Below, piece after piece: positions 36,049-46,796 of a stretch of DNA of 64,000 bases. Both the position numbers and the translations under genes were made by a program. The notes below the pieces were generated by a model. It did not search any database. It had not been told where the DNA came from and was given only the letters and a program-made list of their open reading frames with translations. This stretch comes from Nageia nagi (taxonomy: Eukaryota; Pinophyta): NCBI GenBank assembly GCA_050084985.1, contig JBITNC010000001.1, forward strand, positions 111,104,001 through 111,168,000. Reading direction: 5' to 3'. How positions within the stretch are numbered: the stretch's first letter is position 1; each line of letters opens with the position of its first letter.

Positions 36049-36750
36049 ATTTATTTTGTTGAATTCATATTTGTGATGAAAACTTCACCCCTAGGAGGAT
36101 TTTATGTTGTATAGTGTTAATTTTATTGTACACCTTCATGGTAAGTTTGCTCTGCAAGAGGAACTTGTATAATTTTTGAGCAAAAGATTGGCCAATCTAG
36201 CACTGTTCAGTTATCTATGTGTGAGGAACTTGTATGTGTATTTTGGCACTATTCAGTTATCCATATGTGAGGAACTCGTATGTGCATTTTATTTTTGCTT
36301 TATTTTGTAATGATAATCAATGCATATTTTATAACAGTAGGTGACTATCAATTTTGGCTTGGCATCTTCATAATGACTTATAAAGCATCATTAATTAATT
36401 TATGATGGCATTTGTTTGATTCATCTATCCTTGTTGATATGAATATGTTGCATCTAATTGATCTTGTTGTTTGAGCTACTTGTAACTTACAGGTTATTTA
36501 ATTCGGGTGTGTAGGCTTATGGAGACTCATCATGACTTTCATTTGGATGACTACTTTATGTACATTGAAACTGGTTATGGTTAATGATTGTATTATAAAC
36601 TATTTGTTAAAATGGTAAAATAGTGAACTTAAACTATGATCTTACTTTATAAAGATGTAAAATGTTCTCATCTCTAATTGTATCTATATGGAGGAGAACT
36701 CTCTTACTCTCTCTCTTTCTTCTCTCTTATTCACTCTATCCTAATATTAC
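36049..36750 (+). other. Copia-B post-pol region with two 53-bp direct units
   Basis: CTATCATTCAGTTATC-type units at about 36200 and 36250 share GTTATCCATATGTGAGGAACT. Non-coding; matches 9336-10117. Confidence 0.7.
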
Positions 36751-36762
36751 ATTAAAGGGGAG
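36751..36762 (+). other. Copia-B polypurine tract
   Basis: ATTAAAGGGGAG immediately precedes the 3' LTR. Confidence 0.87.
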
Positions 36763-37218
36763 TGTTGGAATGTATAATGCATTATTGTAAGGCTTAGTAA
36801 TAATTATCTTTGTAAATTCACTAATAGTTAATGGTATCACTAGATACCTTAAGTATTTAAATGAATATGATAATGTAACTTTTCTTTCACTCCATGTTGT
36901 GAGCATGCCCTTTAGGTAAAACGGAGTAGCATGCCATGTATTTGTACAATGGTTAAAAGGGTGATCTAAAGGAGGATTTTGGCCTATAAATAGAAGGTCC
37001 CCTCTTTGTGATCACTCACCAATTTGTGAAGCAATGTTATGCTCTAGGATAGTGTTTAAGAGAATTGTAAGTTAGTGGATGTACTCCTAGTTGGAGGAAC
37101 CATCTTATATCTTGAGTTACTTTGTAAGATTATCTTCTTGAGTTATCCTTATGTTAGTATGAGCATTCATGAGATCTTCGTAGTTTAGGATTGTATTAGT
37201 TATATTTCAATCCCTTCA
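36763..37218 (+). repeat. Copia-B 3' LTR (456 bp)
   Basis: TGTTGGAATGTATAATGC to CCCTTCA, with TATAAATA at 36985-36992. It lacks about 29 bp that the 5' LTR has near 29005, in the same zone where the Copia-A 3' LTR is deleted. Confidence 0.94.
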
Positions 37219-37874
37219 GTAAGCCATCAAGGACATGTTTGATTTCTTATTTTCTATGCTTTAGAATATGTTTGTAATAAAGGTATGCCAAAATATTTAA
37301 AAAGTTAATGAGATTTATATAATTCTATGTTTTAAGATATCTTTATTATAAAGGTATGCCATGATCTTTAAAAAGCTAATAAGATTTGTTAAGTGTTGTG
37401 TTTTAGGATATCTTGGTTGACATACGCCAAGATCCTTTGAGAGCTAATGAGAATTATATAAGATACATGGTAAGTCCTCATCATTAAGTTAAGGCTCCAA
37501 GTCCTTCTTAACCAGAGGTAATCCCTTCAAATTATCTTGGTGGGTAAGCCACCAAGGACAAGTTTTGTATCTTATTTTCTTATTCAATATTCATATTATA
37601 TGATGTTTAATGTCTATATTTGAGATATCTTGCACAAAATGTTTTTTATTTAAGATGATTTCAGATTATTTTATCTTTTCCTTAGGTTGTTCCTATAATG
37701 AGAGGTCCATCACGTCTCAACCAAGCCAAATAAGGGGCATAACATTAGTGAAAATTGGGGCATCCAAAGCTATCATCATGAAAAAAAATTTAGGGAGTAT
37801 TTTATTACTAATCTTGTTATACTTTAATTTTATTTTGTCCCAAAAGTATCAAATCATATTGAAAGTGGGGCATT
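37219..37874 (+). mobile_element. Tat-2 part 2 with polypurine tract
   Basis: The Tat-2 3' region resumes after Copia-B. It has AAGCCATCAAGGACATG twice (37223 and 37548 variants) and TTAATGTCTATATTTGAGAT, which Tat-1 also carries near 16110. It ends in GAAAGTGGGGCA (37861-37872), the polypurine tract. The frame at 37610-37900 runs into the LTR and is not conserved. Confidence 0.78.
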
Positions 37875-38353
37875 TGTTAACACTTAAAAATAAATTTTAA
37901 TTTAATTAAAATACCTTGTTTAGTTATTTGTAATAATTCATATATTTAATTGATTTATTACTCTTATCATTATGCACACTTATCTATCTTTATATTTTAT
38001 GATAACAAGTCGATCTAGAGATAAGCCCAAGGAATCTTGGCCCACATGCACTATGAGACCAAGGAGAAACCTTGGCACTAAACCTAATATCTTCAAAGAT
38101 GGAAGGGTTATGCATGAGAAATCATGACATGATTTAGAATCTTTGACAGGTGGTAATATAATTTGGCCCTTTGATCGATGTTTTTAACACCACCTATCAT
38201 ATCCCAAAATTGGATTGTTATTTCTAATAATAAACACATAAACAAAGAAATATGTTTCAATCATAGAATTATCCTAATAATTTAAAATTCACTATATACA
38301 TATAAGTAACAAAACCTAACTAATATAATATGGTAATGAAAAGGATATAGATA
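37875..38353 (+). repeat. Tat-2 3' LTR, apparently truncated or divergent
   Basis: It starts TGTTAACACTTAAAAATAAA and is collinear with Tat-1 LTRs for about 330 bp (GGGTTATGCATGAGAAATCA, ACACCACCTATCATATC). After about 38210 similarity is lost and R1.85 copy 2 begins at 38354. The LTR end is not seen. Confidence 0.72.
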
Positions 38354-38591
38354 ATTGTATTCCTTCAGAATTGCACTCTAAGTTGGTGTAATACACCATC
38401 ATTCTTTCATTCTTTTCATGAATTTTTTCTATTCCAATTCTATTCCCTTTAACATGAAATTTGAATCTTCTATAAGCCTTTAATATGAAGAGTTTTAGGT
38501 GTTATTAACAACTAGCTATTGTGTATATAATTCAGCTATTATATGTGCAAGTCTTTATCTTAGATATTTTACCTTGTAAATTTTCTGTCAA

Positions 38592-38722
38592 AGTGTTTGG
38601 GAGTTATGTAAATACAAAGTATCTGAGAGTTGTGTAAATACAAAGTGTTTGAAAGTTGTGTAAATACAAAGTGTATAGGAGTTTTGTAAATACAAAGTGT
38701 TTGAAAGTTATTGTAAATACAA
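38592..38722 (+). repeat. 26-bp tandem repeat, five units
   Basis: Units of AGTGTTTGGGAGTTNTGTAA plus ATACAA at 38592, 38618, 38644, 38670 and 38696. Copy 1 of R1.85 does not have this array. Confidence 0.93.
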
Positions 38723-38726
38723 GTCT

Positions 38727-39100
38727 AAGATATCAAATAGAGCCCATCGATTTTGAGCAATGATATCATAATTTATGGCTAAAATCAACGGATCTTGAAA
38801 TAAGTAATGATGGGTGATAATTTAATAAGATATCAAACAAAGCCTATCGATTTTGAATGATGATGTCATAATTTATGGCTAAAATTAGTAGGTCCTAAAA
38901 TAAGTAATGGCGAGTGATGATTCATAAAGATATCAAATAAAGCCCATCAATTTTGAATAATGATGTCATAATTTATGGCTAAAATTAGCAGGTCCTAAAA
39001 TAAGTAATGGCGAGTGATGATTCACAAAGATATCGAATAAAGCCCACCAATTTTTAATGATGATGTCATAATTTTTAGCTAAAATCAATGGGTCCTAGAA
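38727..39100 (+). repeat. 100-bp tandem repeat, about 3.7 units
   Basis: Units begin at 38727, 38827, 38927 and 39027, exactly 100 bp apart. Each holds AAGATATCAAATAAAGCCCA, TGATGTCATAATTTATGGCT and GTCCTAAAATAAGTAATGG. Related words occur in copy 1 at 1650-1850. Confidence 0.93.
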
Positions 39101-40194
39101 GAGCTAGATCATCAATAAAGCTCAAAGAAAGGAAATAGAACCTGCCAGACTGAGGTAAGAGTAATGGGTAAGAAGTAACACTCGGGTCCATTTGATCTTA
39201 AGTGTTTGAGCCCTAGAGCCCTGTTAATGTATTGAATCCAACTCATTTCCATATAACAGTGGTAGTTTCTTCTCGAACTAAGTTGATATATTGATCACAA
39301 AACCAAATACTTTGTTCATTCACATCTATAGTATGGATCATCAATAGTTGCAGAGAAGTAGATAGCTACCAATAGAGCATAGTACAAGATTGTACCTATC
39401 AAATTATAGATAAGTACTTAGTTAATCAACTACAGTGCCAGTTTTAATCAACTATAGGGCCAAAGAAAGAGCAATTAATGACATGTTAGAAGGATTATGA
39501 TTCTATGGATATGACTATTCAAAAATTTCAAATTCCTAGATAGTCATGTTGTTGGTACTTATTCACTGTGTAATCTAACACAGTTGTAGTATTTATTGTG
39601 AATAGTTTTGCTTTGATTACTTCATTTAAGATGAGTAATTATGCATATTAATGAGATACAACCACTCAATTAGGGAGGAAAATGTATAAATGGTAAACTA
39701 TTAGAAATTAAAAAGGTCAAACATTTTAGCAACTTTGCCTAGATTTGTAAGATACCTTCACATATGATAATACAAACAAATAATGATTTGCCCTCTTGCA
39801 ACAAGTGGTTGTGTATTGCTTTGTAAATGTTATATGTGAGATTTTTTCTTAAAATTATGGCTGTGTATTATGATTGTAAGACCCTAGGGGTAAGATAGCT
39901 TGATATTCTTGATCCTAGCTATGGATTGTTGCTTGTGTTGCAATGCTCGAGTTGTACATTTTTTGTTTTAAGTTTTACTTCAATTTGCTTATCTTTTTCT
40001 TGTAACTCTTTACCTTTGTATCTTTTTCTTATTACTTTAAACCTTCATAATAGATAGGAATCAACCTATAATTGGAAGATTGAACTAAAAACCAACACAA
40101 GCGCATCCCCACCACCTTCTGCTCTCTCAAGGAACCTACCGTTGTAGGCAGTGGAGAACTCGACCAAACCAAACCCTTTGAAGTTACACTATAC

Positions 40195-41285
40195 GTATCA
40201 ATAATAACATATTCATTATTAAATAAAAATAGAAATGAAATATACATAATGCATAAAAGGGGTATATGGATTTGATTTGTAGATGACTTACATGTGAAAT
40301 ATAGTAGACTTGTATGAACACTAAATACTTTACAAGGAATACCATAACAACCCCTAAATATTGATTTTCAATATTTATAGATTTGGAATTGGATACCTTC
40401 AAGCTTTATTATATCTCTATCATCTACTATGTACAAATTATAATTGAAACTTTAGCATTAACTTTCATAAAAGAGGGACCTTTTTTAACAAATGGAATAT
40501 TCTCGATAGTAACTAGATTATGTTAAGTACAACATCAAAATTCACCTTTAATGATAATGTCATAAATCTCAAATTGTTTAAAAAGTATGATATATTATAA
40601 AATTAGGAGTCAAGAATATGTCAAAAACAAGTTGAATATTGAAAGTTAAAAGTGATTCAAATGAACATTTAATTTATATATATCGTAGACAATATATATA
40701 TTAAAACAAAATGAACCTTGAAATGATTTAATGGATCGATGAGATCAATTATAACTTACAATTTATCTTCTTAAAAATAAGAACTTAGTTTGATAAAAAA
40801 CACTACAACATTTTTTAATATCAAAAGATATATGATAACATTCCATTAAATGCTTAATTAAAAATAATACAAATTAAATTTAAATTAATTATTTGAAATA
40901 TCAAAAAAATAAAATAATAAAATTAAAGTCAAGTATTTTATTAAAAATCAAACAAATTTCTTCTATAAAACATTAATAAAAAGAAGAGAAGAAAGCTTAA
41001 AGATAATAAACGTATGGATATTTACTAGATAAGTTAGTGATAATGAGGGTTGTGGAACTGCTAAGTTCAAATCTCACTATTCGAATATAAAATAACTCAA
41101 TAAAAAATCTTATTAAATGATAAAATCTAGCAAATAAAAATGAGATCTTCAATGACTTCTAACCAAATAAGTAGGGTAAAATAACATTGTAAAAGGGTGA
41201 TTTGTTTTAAAAAAGCAAAATAACATTGAAAAAGGGTGATTTGTTCAAAAAAAAAAAAGCAAAGACTTTGACAGCAAACAAATTT
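40195..41285. other. AT-rich intergenic DNA upstream of UMP1
   Basis: No gene, LTR or array is seen. A direct repeat (GTAAAAGGGTGATTTGTT with near copy) at 41189-41206 and 41228-41245 lies just before the UMP1 promoter. Confidence 0.55.
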
Positions 41286-41292
41286 TATATAA
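41286..41292 (+). promoter_or_regulatory. Candidate UMP1 TATA box
   Basis: TATATAA stands 116 bp before the UMP1 start codon. A pyrimidine-rich stretch (TCACTCTCTATTCC) 30-40 bp downstream would suit a transcription start. Inferred from position only. Confidence 0.5.
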
Positions 41293-41407
41293 CAAAATCA
41301 TTTCTTGGGAAGCAATTCACTCTCTATTCCAAAACCAAGAAGGGGAGAGGCTACTGTAATTTGCTATTGAAATTTGTTGTCCACGAAGAATTTGTAAGCA
41401 GAGTAGT

Positions 41408-44400
41408 ATGGATACGGCAGAGAAATCTCTACAGCACCAGGTTGGAGGCGTTCACGACACACTTCGCTTTGGTATTCCCAGCGTGAAGAGTGATATTATT
41501 GCATCCCACCCTCTTCCACTCATAGAGGAAAATGTACGTCTTTTTTCTTTCCTTATTCACCCTTGAATTTTGGGGTTTTGAAAATATTGATATGTAGAGA
41601 AATTAGGGTTTCTGAAGGTTGTTGAATGCAGAACTTTATGCAGGAAGTTAGGGTTTTTGAGTTTCGAAACTTGGGTTTTGCTGAAAGGTTAGGGTTTGGC
41701 AAAAAAATTCTATTTTTAATAATCTAATGTTGTAGGAATATGTCATCGACTGTTAGCTACAATACTGATTGCAAAAGTTCAGAAAGAAGGGCAGTCATTG
41801 ATCACAAAATCCTTAGTGAATGAGATATGAATTCCGAATGATGATTATGGCCATAACCTGTACTCAAATTAATAAGTAAATCTAGCTGTGGTAATCCCTA
41901 TGCTTTAGAGTGGACTTACCTTCTAATAATGCTAGATCCAATGAAATTAAACGATAGATGTGCAGTTATAGAGGGGTCATAAGACCTCAAAGTACATGTC
42001 TTGTACATTTATAACTGACCAAGAGTTGCTTTCAATTAGTGCTATAGCAGATCATGATTTATAGTTCGAATTTGATGGGAGTTAATGCTTTCTTTGCAAT
42101 AAAGGACACTGGCATCATGTGTTTGTCAAAGGCAACTGGGTAGGAAGACTATATCAGCCATATACATCCCCTAGGTTATCGGCAAGCATTTGTAATTCTA
42201 GGATGCAGTTGTGACATGCTAGATATGGATACCATAAGACAGAAATCTGCTTACATTTGAAATAAACTATAACTTTATTCTAGTCTGTCATTTAATGTAT
42301 CTATGAAGTACACGATGTTTGTTTTAATGCATAGTTAACATATAAAATCATTTTCTAAATGAGGCACACCTACAGGGAGAATTTTCTTGAATTCGAGCAT
42401 GTACATATATGTGGTCACACCACAGTGAAGTCTCTGCATTTGTGTCTTAGTTATTTATGACTTTGCTAAACTTATACATGCATTGTTAAAAGCTAAGAAT
42501 GAAACATTTGGTTGCTTCAAGTAATCCAGGGTGCAGATAGAAAAATGTGTGCACAAAATTACCATGGATAGGTGGAGGGGGATAGTATATTCAATGAGTC
42601 TCAAGACTTTTGGAAAGCCCATGGAATCGAATAACAATGTATCACTTTATAAAGAGCACAATAAAGTTAAGCAGCATAAAGGAAAGTTGGATCATAGTAG
42701 AAAGTGTTAGTATGTTAAAGGAAAACACCTTTCAAATAGTTTTTGAAGTTGCAAGTACAACAAAGTTTGTGAGATTTATGTTATATAATGCACCAGAAGC
42801 GGAGGAACAGTAGAAAAAGTCATCATTGGCCCTGAACATTGGTAGAAAAATGATATGATTTTCCAGAAGATAAGAGATATTGCGTGCAAAGGAATTTGTC
42901 CTATGTGGTTAATGTTCAACTTGACCAAGACAGCAAATCTTTGATTTTTTTTGCCACATCCACCTTCATATGCATTTTCTAATTGCACATGATATATATA
43001 TTTTTATGAGGGCAAACCTCCCTTCTAGCTTATAGCCTGAAGGATTCTTTTCGGATTTGATTTTCAGCTTATACTCTAGGGTGTACTGTAGTCCCCTTGA
43101 ATTTATACTGCAGTGAGATGCTGACCACAGTGGGGGTTGAGCTGTAGAGGCTTTAAGCCTGTTGAGATTGAAACAGTGGTCTTCATTGTGGCGACAATGC
43201 ATCTTTACCACTCAATCATGCTCAATGGATTAATTGCACATGATATTTGTTAATCATTTTTTAAAGATTTAATTTATCTGGATATGTAAATTAATCTAGT
43301 GCTCATACCACTCACTTTTCAATTTTCATAGCACTATTTTGTGTTATTTTTATAAACTTACAATAACAATTTTGCTGTCATATATTGGACCAGGCCCGAA
43401 AGGAGCAGAGAGAAATAAAGCGCAAGCTCCTAGCAAATATGTATGGGTCTGCATTTCCCCTGAAGATGGACATTGAACAACAAATATTATCAAGGTAGTC
43501 AATGCAATTTTGTGTTATATGCAGTACAATTTTTTTTTATGTGTTGTCGGGGGGGCATTTGAGAGTTGATACTATACATCTTCTGATATTTTGTTCAAAC
43601 TGATCATTGAGCATTCCAAACTGTCAATATTATGCGCCCTAAATGCATTTGAATACTGTTGCTCTGCACATTTATATTCATAAATTTATAGCCCTGTTAT
43701 CACTTTTCTAGTAATAGGCAATGTGCTTTAGTGAAGGTATTACATGTCATAAGGAAAGCTTTGTTTCTTCATACATGATGGTGCTAGAATTTGACAAGTG
43801 TTTGGGATTTGGGGATGCAAAAACACTATGCTAATATTCATGCGGTACTAATACAATCATTTAATGCTTATTCCATATTTTCTAATATAGCCCCAGATAT
43901 TCATACATTATTGTTTCATTTGCCTGTGTAATATTGGCCTTTAGGCTTTTATTATAAGTTATTGCTGTCCCAAAAATGCATTACTATTTGTGCTTTCAAG
44001 TTTTTGAATGAGCATGTTGAGGATGAACATAATGGTTTTACCCTTCTTTTGTGCTCACAATGACAAAGGTTTTCTTGAGATTAAAATTGTGACTGAGAAC
44101 TCTTCTCTATGTGTGAAACATTCTCAATAATGAAGCTTTGTGGTAATCTTGTGATATCTTGCAGTAAACTTGGTTTTGATAATGGCAACAATGACCCCAT
44201 TTTCTTGCACCTTGCAATCATAGCTACAAGACAGATGCTTCATAGTAGCTAATGTTTATAAATATTGCTCTGTTGCAGGGTAATACTTGCTGCCTTATCC
44301 ATCTTTGATAATGAATGTAGCTAGAATAGTGTTCTTGTAGACTGCTGGACATTTTCTTTACAATAACTGGTAGCACTTATTTTTTATGGATTTCTAAAGT

Positions 44401-45856
44401 GTGCACGGTTTCTATATTATTCAAAGATGTTTCATTCCTTGTAAAAAACTATGATCGTTGATGAGTGACCTCAACTTCAACTTCAGGGTAATAATGGCAG
44501 CAATCAGAATGTTTCAGGTTGTACATGGGATGGTTTTTAATGAAGTGGTCACTTGGGGACCAAGCTATTCTATGTTATGAAATCAAACTACAGAACTTAA
44601 TATTGAATATTCCTTTTGTTTTCTCTTGAATACATTGAATCCGATGTCACAGCAGGTAATACTGATATTGTGATGTCAATTAGCAGCATCGCATAGATTA
44701 CTGAAATATCTCAGACCTTTCATATGATAGATTCCTTGAAAACTGAATCAATCAACTCTTCATATGAGTTTGTACATGCAATGTCGAAAAACGTCAGTAT
44801 TTGTTCTGCTGCCACAGTCAGTGAATCAAGTGACAATTTAATTATGGCATGTTCCAATCTAGTGTTTTGCACAACTTATGTTATTGTCTCTTCTTCAGAT
44901 TAAGATGACTATGTCTTCTACTCTCTACATGCGCATGGGCCCCATTATGATAATGGCAATGTGTTTGGTGGCCTTGTACGTAGATTCCTGCTTGTGTGAA
45001 ATGATTCCACAGGTTCTGTTGCTTGTATTCACTGCTTCTCAAGAGAGTGTTATATTGGTAACTTGATGGGTGTTTTAAGTCTTTTTAAACTGCCTTTTGT
45101 TTTCAATTCTTTGGTGGAATTTGTCATTCTTTAATTGTCGTTAAGCAACAAATTGGCCATATTTCATGACATGATCAAGCATTGCCGTTTAAGCATTACA
45201 TCCAATTTTGCGTTAAGTTCTCTGTGTCCTGTATCTATTTCAACATTTATAGTAGTGCATACTTACTGTTTTTCCTAACGACTGAAATCTACAACTAAGG
45301 AAACAGTTATATTAGAAGCTTGCATTATGTCCATATCTGATGTCTACCTGAAATTTATTGTGTTTATTATATTAGAGTTGGAAGTATGTGCTAGTTATTG
45401 TTGTAGCATGAGGTAATGAATGGTAACTAATGTGTCTCTGGATTCGTGTTTACGCTTCATTTTGTGCAGATTTCAGAGGCCTCCAGGTCCATTGACTTCT
45501 TCTATGTTAGGTTTAGAGTCATTAACTGGTACCCTTGATGAGTTTTCTGTAGAAGATTATCTGAACGGTAAGTGGAGTCAAATCCTCACGAGCTCAATAA
45601 AGCTTTTGTTTTATTTGCAAATTAGAAATATACGATACAGGTTGCACCATAGTATGGTGTGGTTTTTCAAGATTATCTGCAAACCCTAACTTGTAGCTGT
45701 TTTTAGTTGAGATTCTTATTGTTAACCTGGGTTCTTTCTTATTTGTTATTCATAGACCCAAAGGATTCAGAGACATTTGTGCCTGCTGACATGCATCATG
45801 GTATGGAAGTACGTCTTGGACTTTCAAATGGGCCAGTTTACCGAACCTTCATGTGA
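41408..45856 (+). CDS. UMP1: Proteasome maturation factor UMP1 (POMP), four coding exons
   Basis: UMP1/POMP is the chaperone that joins the half-proteasome, helps two halves dimerise and is degraded as the first substrate of the new 20S core. Coding exons: 41408-41533, 43394-43494, 45470-45567, 45756-45856. Lengths 126+101+98+101 = 426 bases, so 141 residues plus stop, the usual plant UMP1 size. All introns are GT-AG (phases 0, 2, 1). The C-terminal domain is fully conserved in pattern: LLANMYGSAFPLKMDIEQQI, FQRPPGPLTSSMLGLES, EDYLN, then DMHHGMEVRLGLSNGP and a final M. The N-terminus (MDTAEKSLQH, DTLRFGIPSVKSDII) has the HDTLRFG motif. The start is the first ATG after the candidate TATA box. 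No lesion is seen, so it looks functional. Exon limits come from reading frame and splice consensus only; transcripts would settle them. Confidence 0.95.
41534..43393 (+). other. UMP1 intron 1 (1860 bp)
   Basis: Donor GTACGT, acceptor CCAG, phase 0. It contains a SINE (42996-43230). The open frame at 42610-42813 is not bounded by splice signals that fit UMP1 and has no recognisable domain. Confidence 0.88.
42996..43230 (-). mobile_element. tRNA-derived SINE (235 bp) with 16-bp target duplication
   Basis: TAATTGCACATGATAT occurs at 42980-42995 and again at 43231-43246, exactly bordering the insert. Read on the minus strand the element begins ATCCATTGAGCATGATTGAG. It has an A-box-like GAGTGGTAAAGATGC (43199-43213) and a B-box-like GTTTCAATCTCAAC (43161-43174), 25-40 bp apart as in tRNA promoters. 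It ends in GCCCTCATAAAAATATAT. The long direct repeat and Pol III boxes point to a SINE moved by LINE machinery; similarity to the Au-type SINEs is my impression. Confidence 0.85.
43495..45469 (+). other. UMP1 intron 2 (1975 bp)
   Basis: Donor GTAGTC after AG, acceptor TGCAG, phase 2. No mobile element or extra gene is recognised. Frames at 44878-45066 and 45420-45689 are fortuitous; the latter contains exon 3 in frame and reads on into intron 3. Confidence 0.88.
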
Positions 45857-46700
45857 TATAAGTTTTGGAACAAAGCATTTGTTCTTCTGTTGTGCTCTCC
45901 TACAGCTATAGTTTTATAACAAAGCATTTGTTTTTTTTATTGTAGTCTCCTATGGCTATCTTAATTTGGAACAAAGAACTGCTTTTTGTTAATTGAAAAC
46001 TGGATTCGAAATTCAATTTACTTCTGCAAAATGAAGTTTCGATGCATAATTGCATTTTATACGTTTGTCAAAATTAGTAATGCCTTTTAATGTTTTTATG
46101 GTTTATATTTGCTCTTAGTTGTTTATCCTTACCATCCAAGTCCATTAAAAACTTAAAATGTTGTAGCACTTGCAGAGATATTCAGAACCCTCTTGATGGA
46201 GCAACTTTTACATTAAAATGTATTTGAGTTGAACCTAATAGATACTGGCAGCAATTTAAAGTGTGTAATTTATGAAGCGAATACAGCTTCTTGCAATGTC
46301 ATCTCAAAGTGATAAATACCATTTTATTGGAGGAGTTCATTTGAATGATCTAAGTAATTATTTTCTAGAAAAATTAGCGGACTGAAAGTCTATTTGGCTC
46401 CACATATTATTCTTTTAAGGTTCCCTATGCAAATTATAGTTTTTTGAGTTCAAATTAAGTTTAGTGTTTGATGAAGCATCCTTGCAGATCAACGACTTTG
46501 TACTGTATATCACTTGACCTTTGTAAAAGTTTTTTTTGACAATGGAGAGTTTCATACTGGACTGGAATTTCCAAATGTTCAAGCATTTATGCATGTATAA
46601 AATGAAAGCTTTGAGAGTTATAATGTAAGGGTTAATATTGTTTTGACGACTCTCAAGTATAGCAGTTTGATTTTCTGGTCGTAATAGTGGGGAAGTTATT
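45857..46700 (+). other. UMP1 3' flank with a short direct duplication
   Basis: The 3' untranslated region probably begins here. AACAAAGCATTTGTT with about 45 bp of following sequence occurs twice (45872 and 45919), the second copy slightly changed. No canonical AATAAA signal is seen nearby, so the transcript end cannot be placed. Confidence 0.6.
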
Positions 46701-46701
46701 A

Positions 46702-46796
46702 GGTAAAAGTCATCTTTTTATTTTTTTGTAATTAGTTAATTATATTATAGAGAATATAAATGGCTTTACATACAAAAGTGGGTAAAAGTCATCTTT
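46702..46796. repeat. 16-bp direct repeats around a 63-bp AT-rich segment
   Basis: GGTAAAAGTCATCTTT lies at 46702-46717 and 46781-46796. It could be the target duplication of a small insertion or a simple local duplication. Confidence 0.6.

Larger units (their letters stand above)
28702..37218 (+). mobile_element. Copia-B: complete, decayed Ty1/Copia retrotransposon nested in Tat-2
   Basis: 5' LTR 28702-29186, 3' LTR 36763-37218, 8517 bp in all. The flanking pentamers are ATAAG (28697-28701) and GTAAG (37219-37223), one change apart. The homologous unfilled site in Tat-1 reads AGTGGGTAAGTCAC, which confirms GTAAG as the target. Gene order is as in Copia-A, without R1.85. All coding parts carry stops. 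Confidence 0.94.
38354..40194. repeat. R1.85 copy 2: unclassified 1.84-kb repeat
   Basis: Collinear with 1051-2908 and the same at both ends. It contains two tandem arrays (38592-38722 and 38727-39100) that are short or absent in copy 1. No open frame of note: the minus frame 40032-40247 crosses the right end. The 3' part has CTCTCAAGGAACCTACCG and GTTACACTATAC. Confidence 0.78.

Noticed and set aside
41226-41486. 86-codon frame overlapping the UMP1 start
   Set aside because: It is in another frame from UMP1 exon 1; the UMP1 frame is supported by four joined exons.
42610-42813. Open frame in UMP1 intron 1 as an additional exon
   Set aside because: It does not join to exon 2 in frame with proper splice sites, and exon 1 already joins exon 2 in phase 0.
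43161-43213. tRNA gene
   Set aside because: A and B boxes are present, but there is no cloverleaf and the unit has a 16-bp target duplication; it is a SINE.
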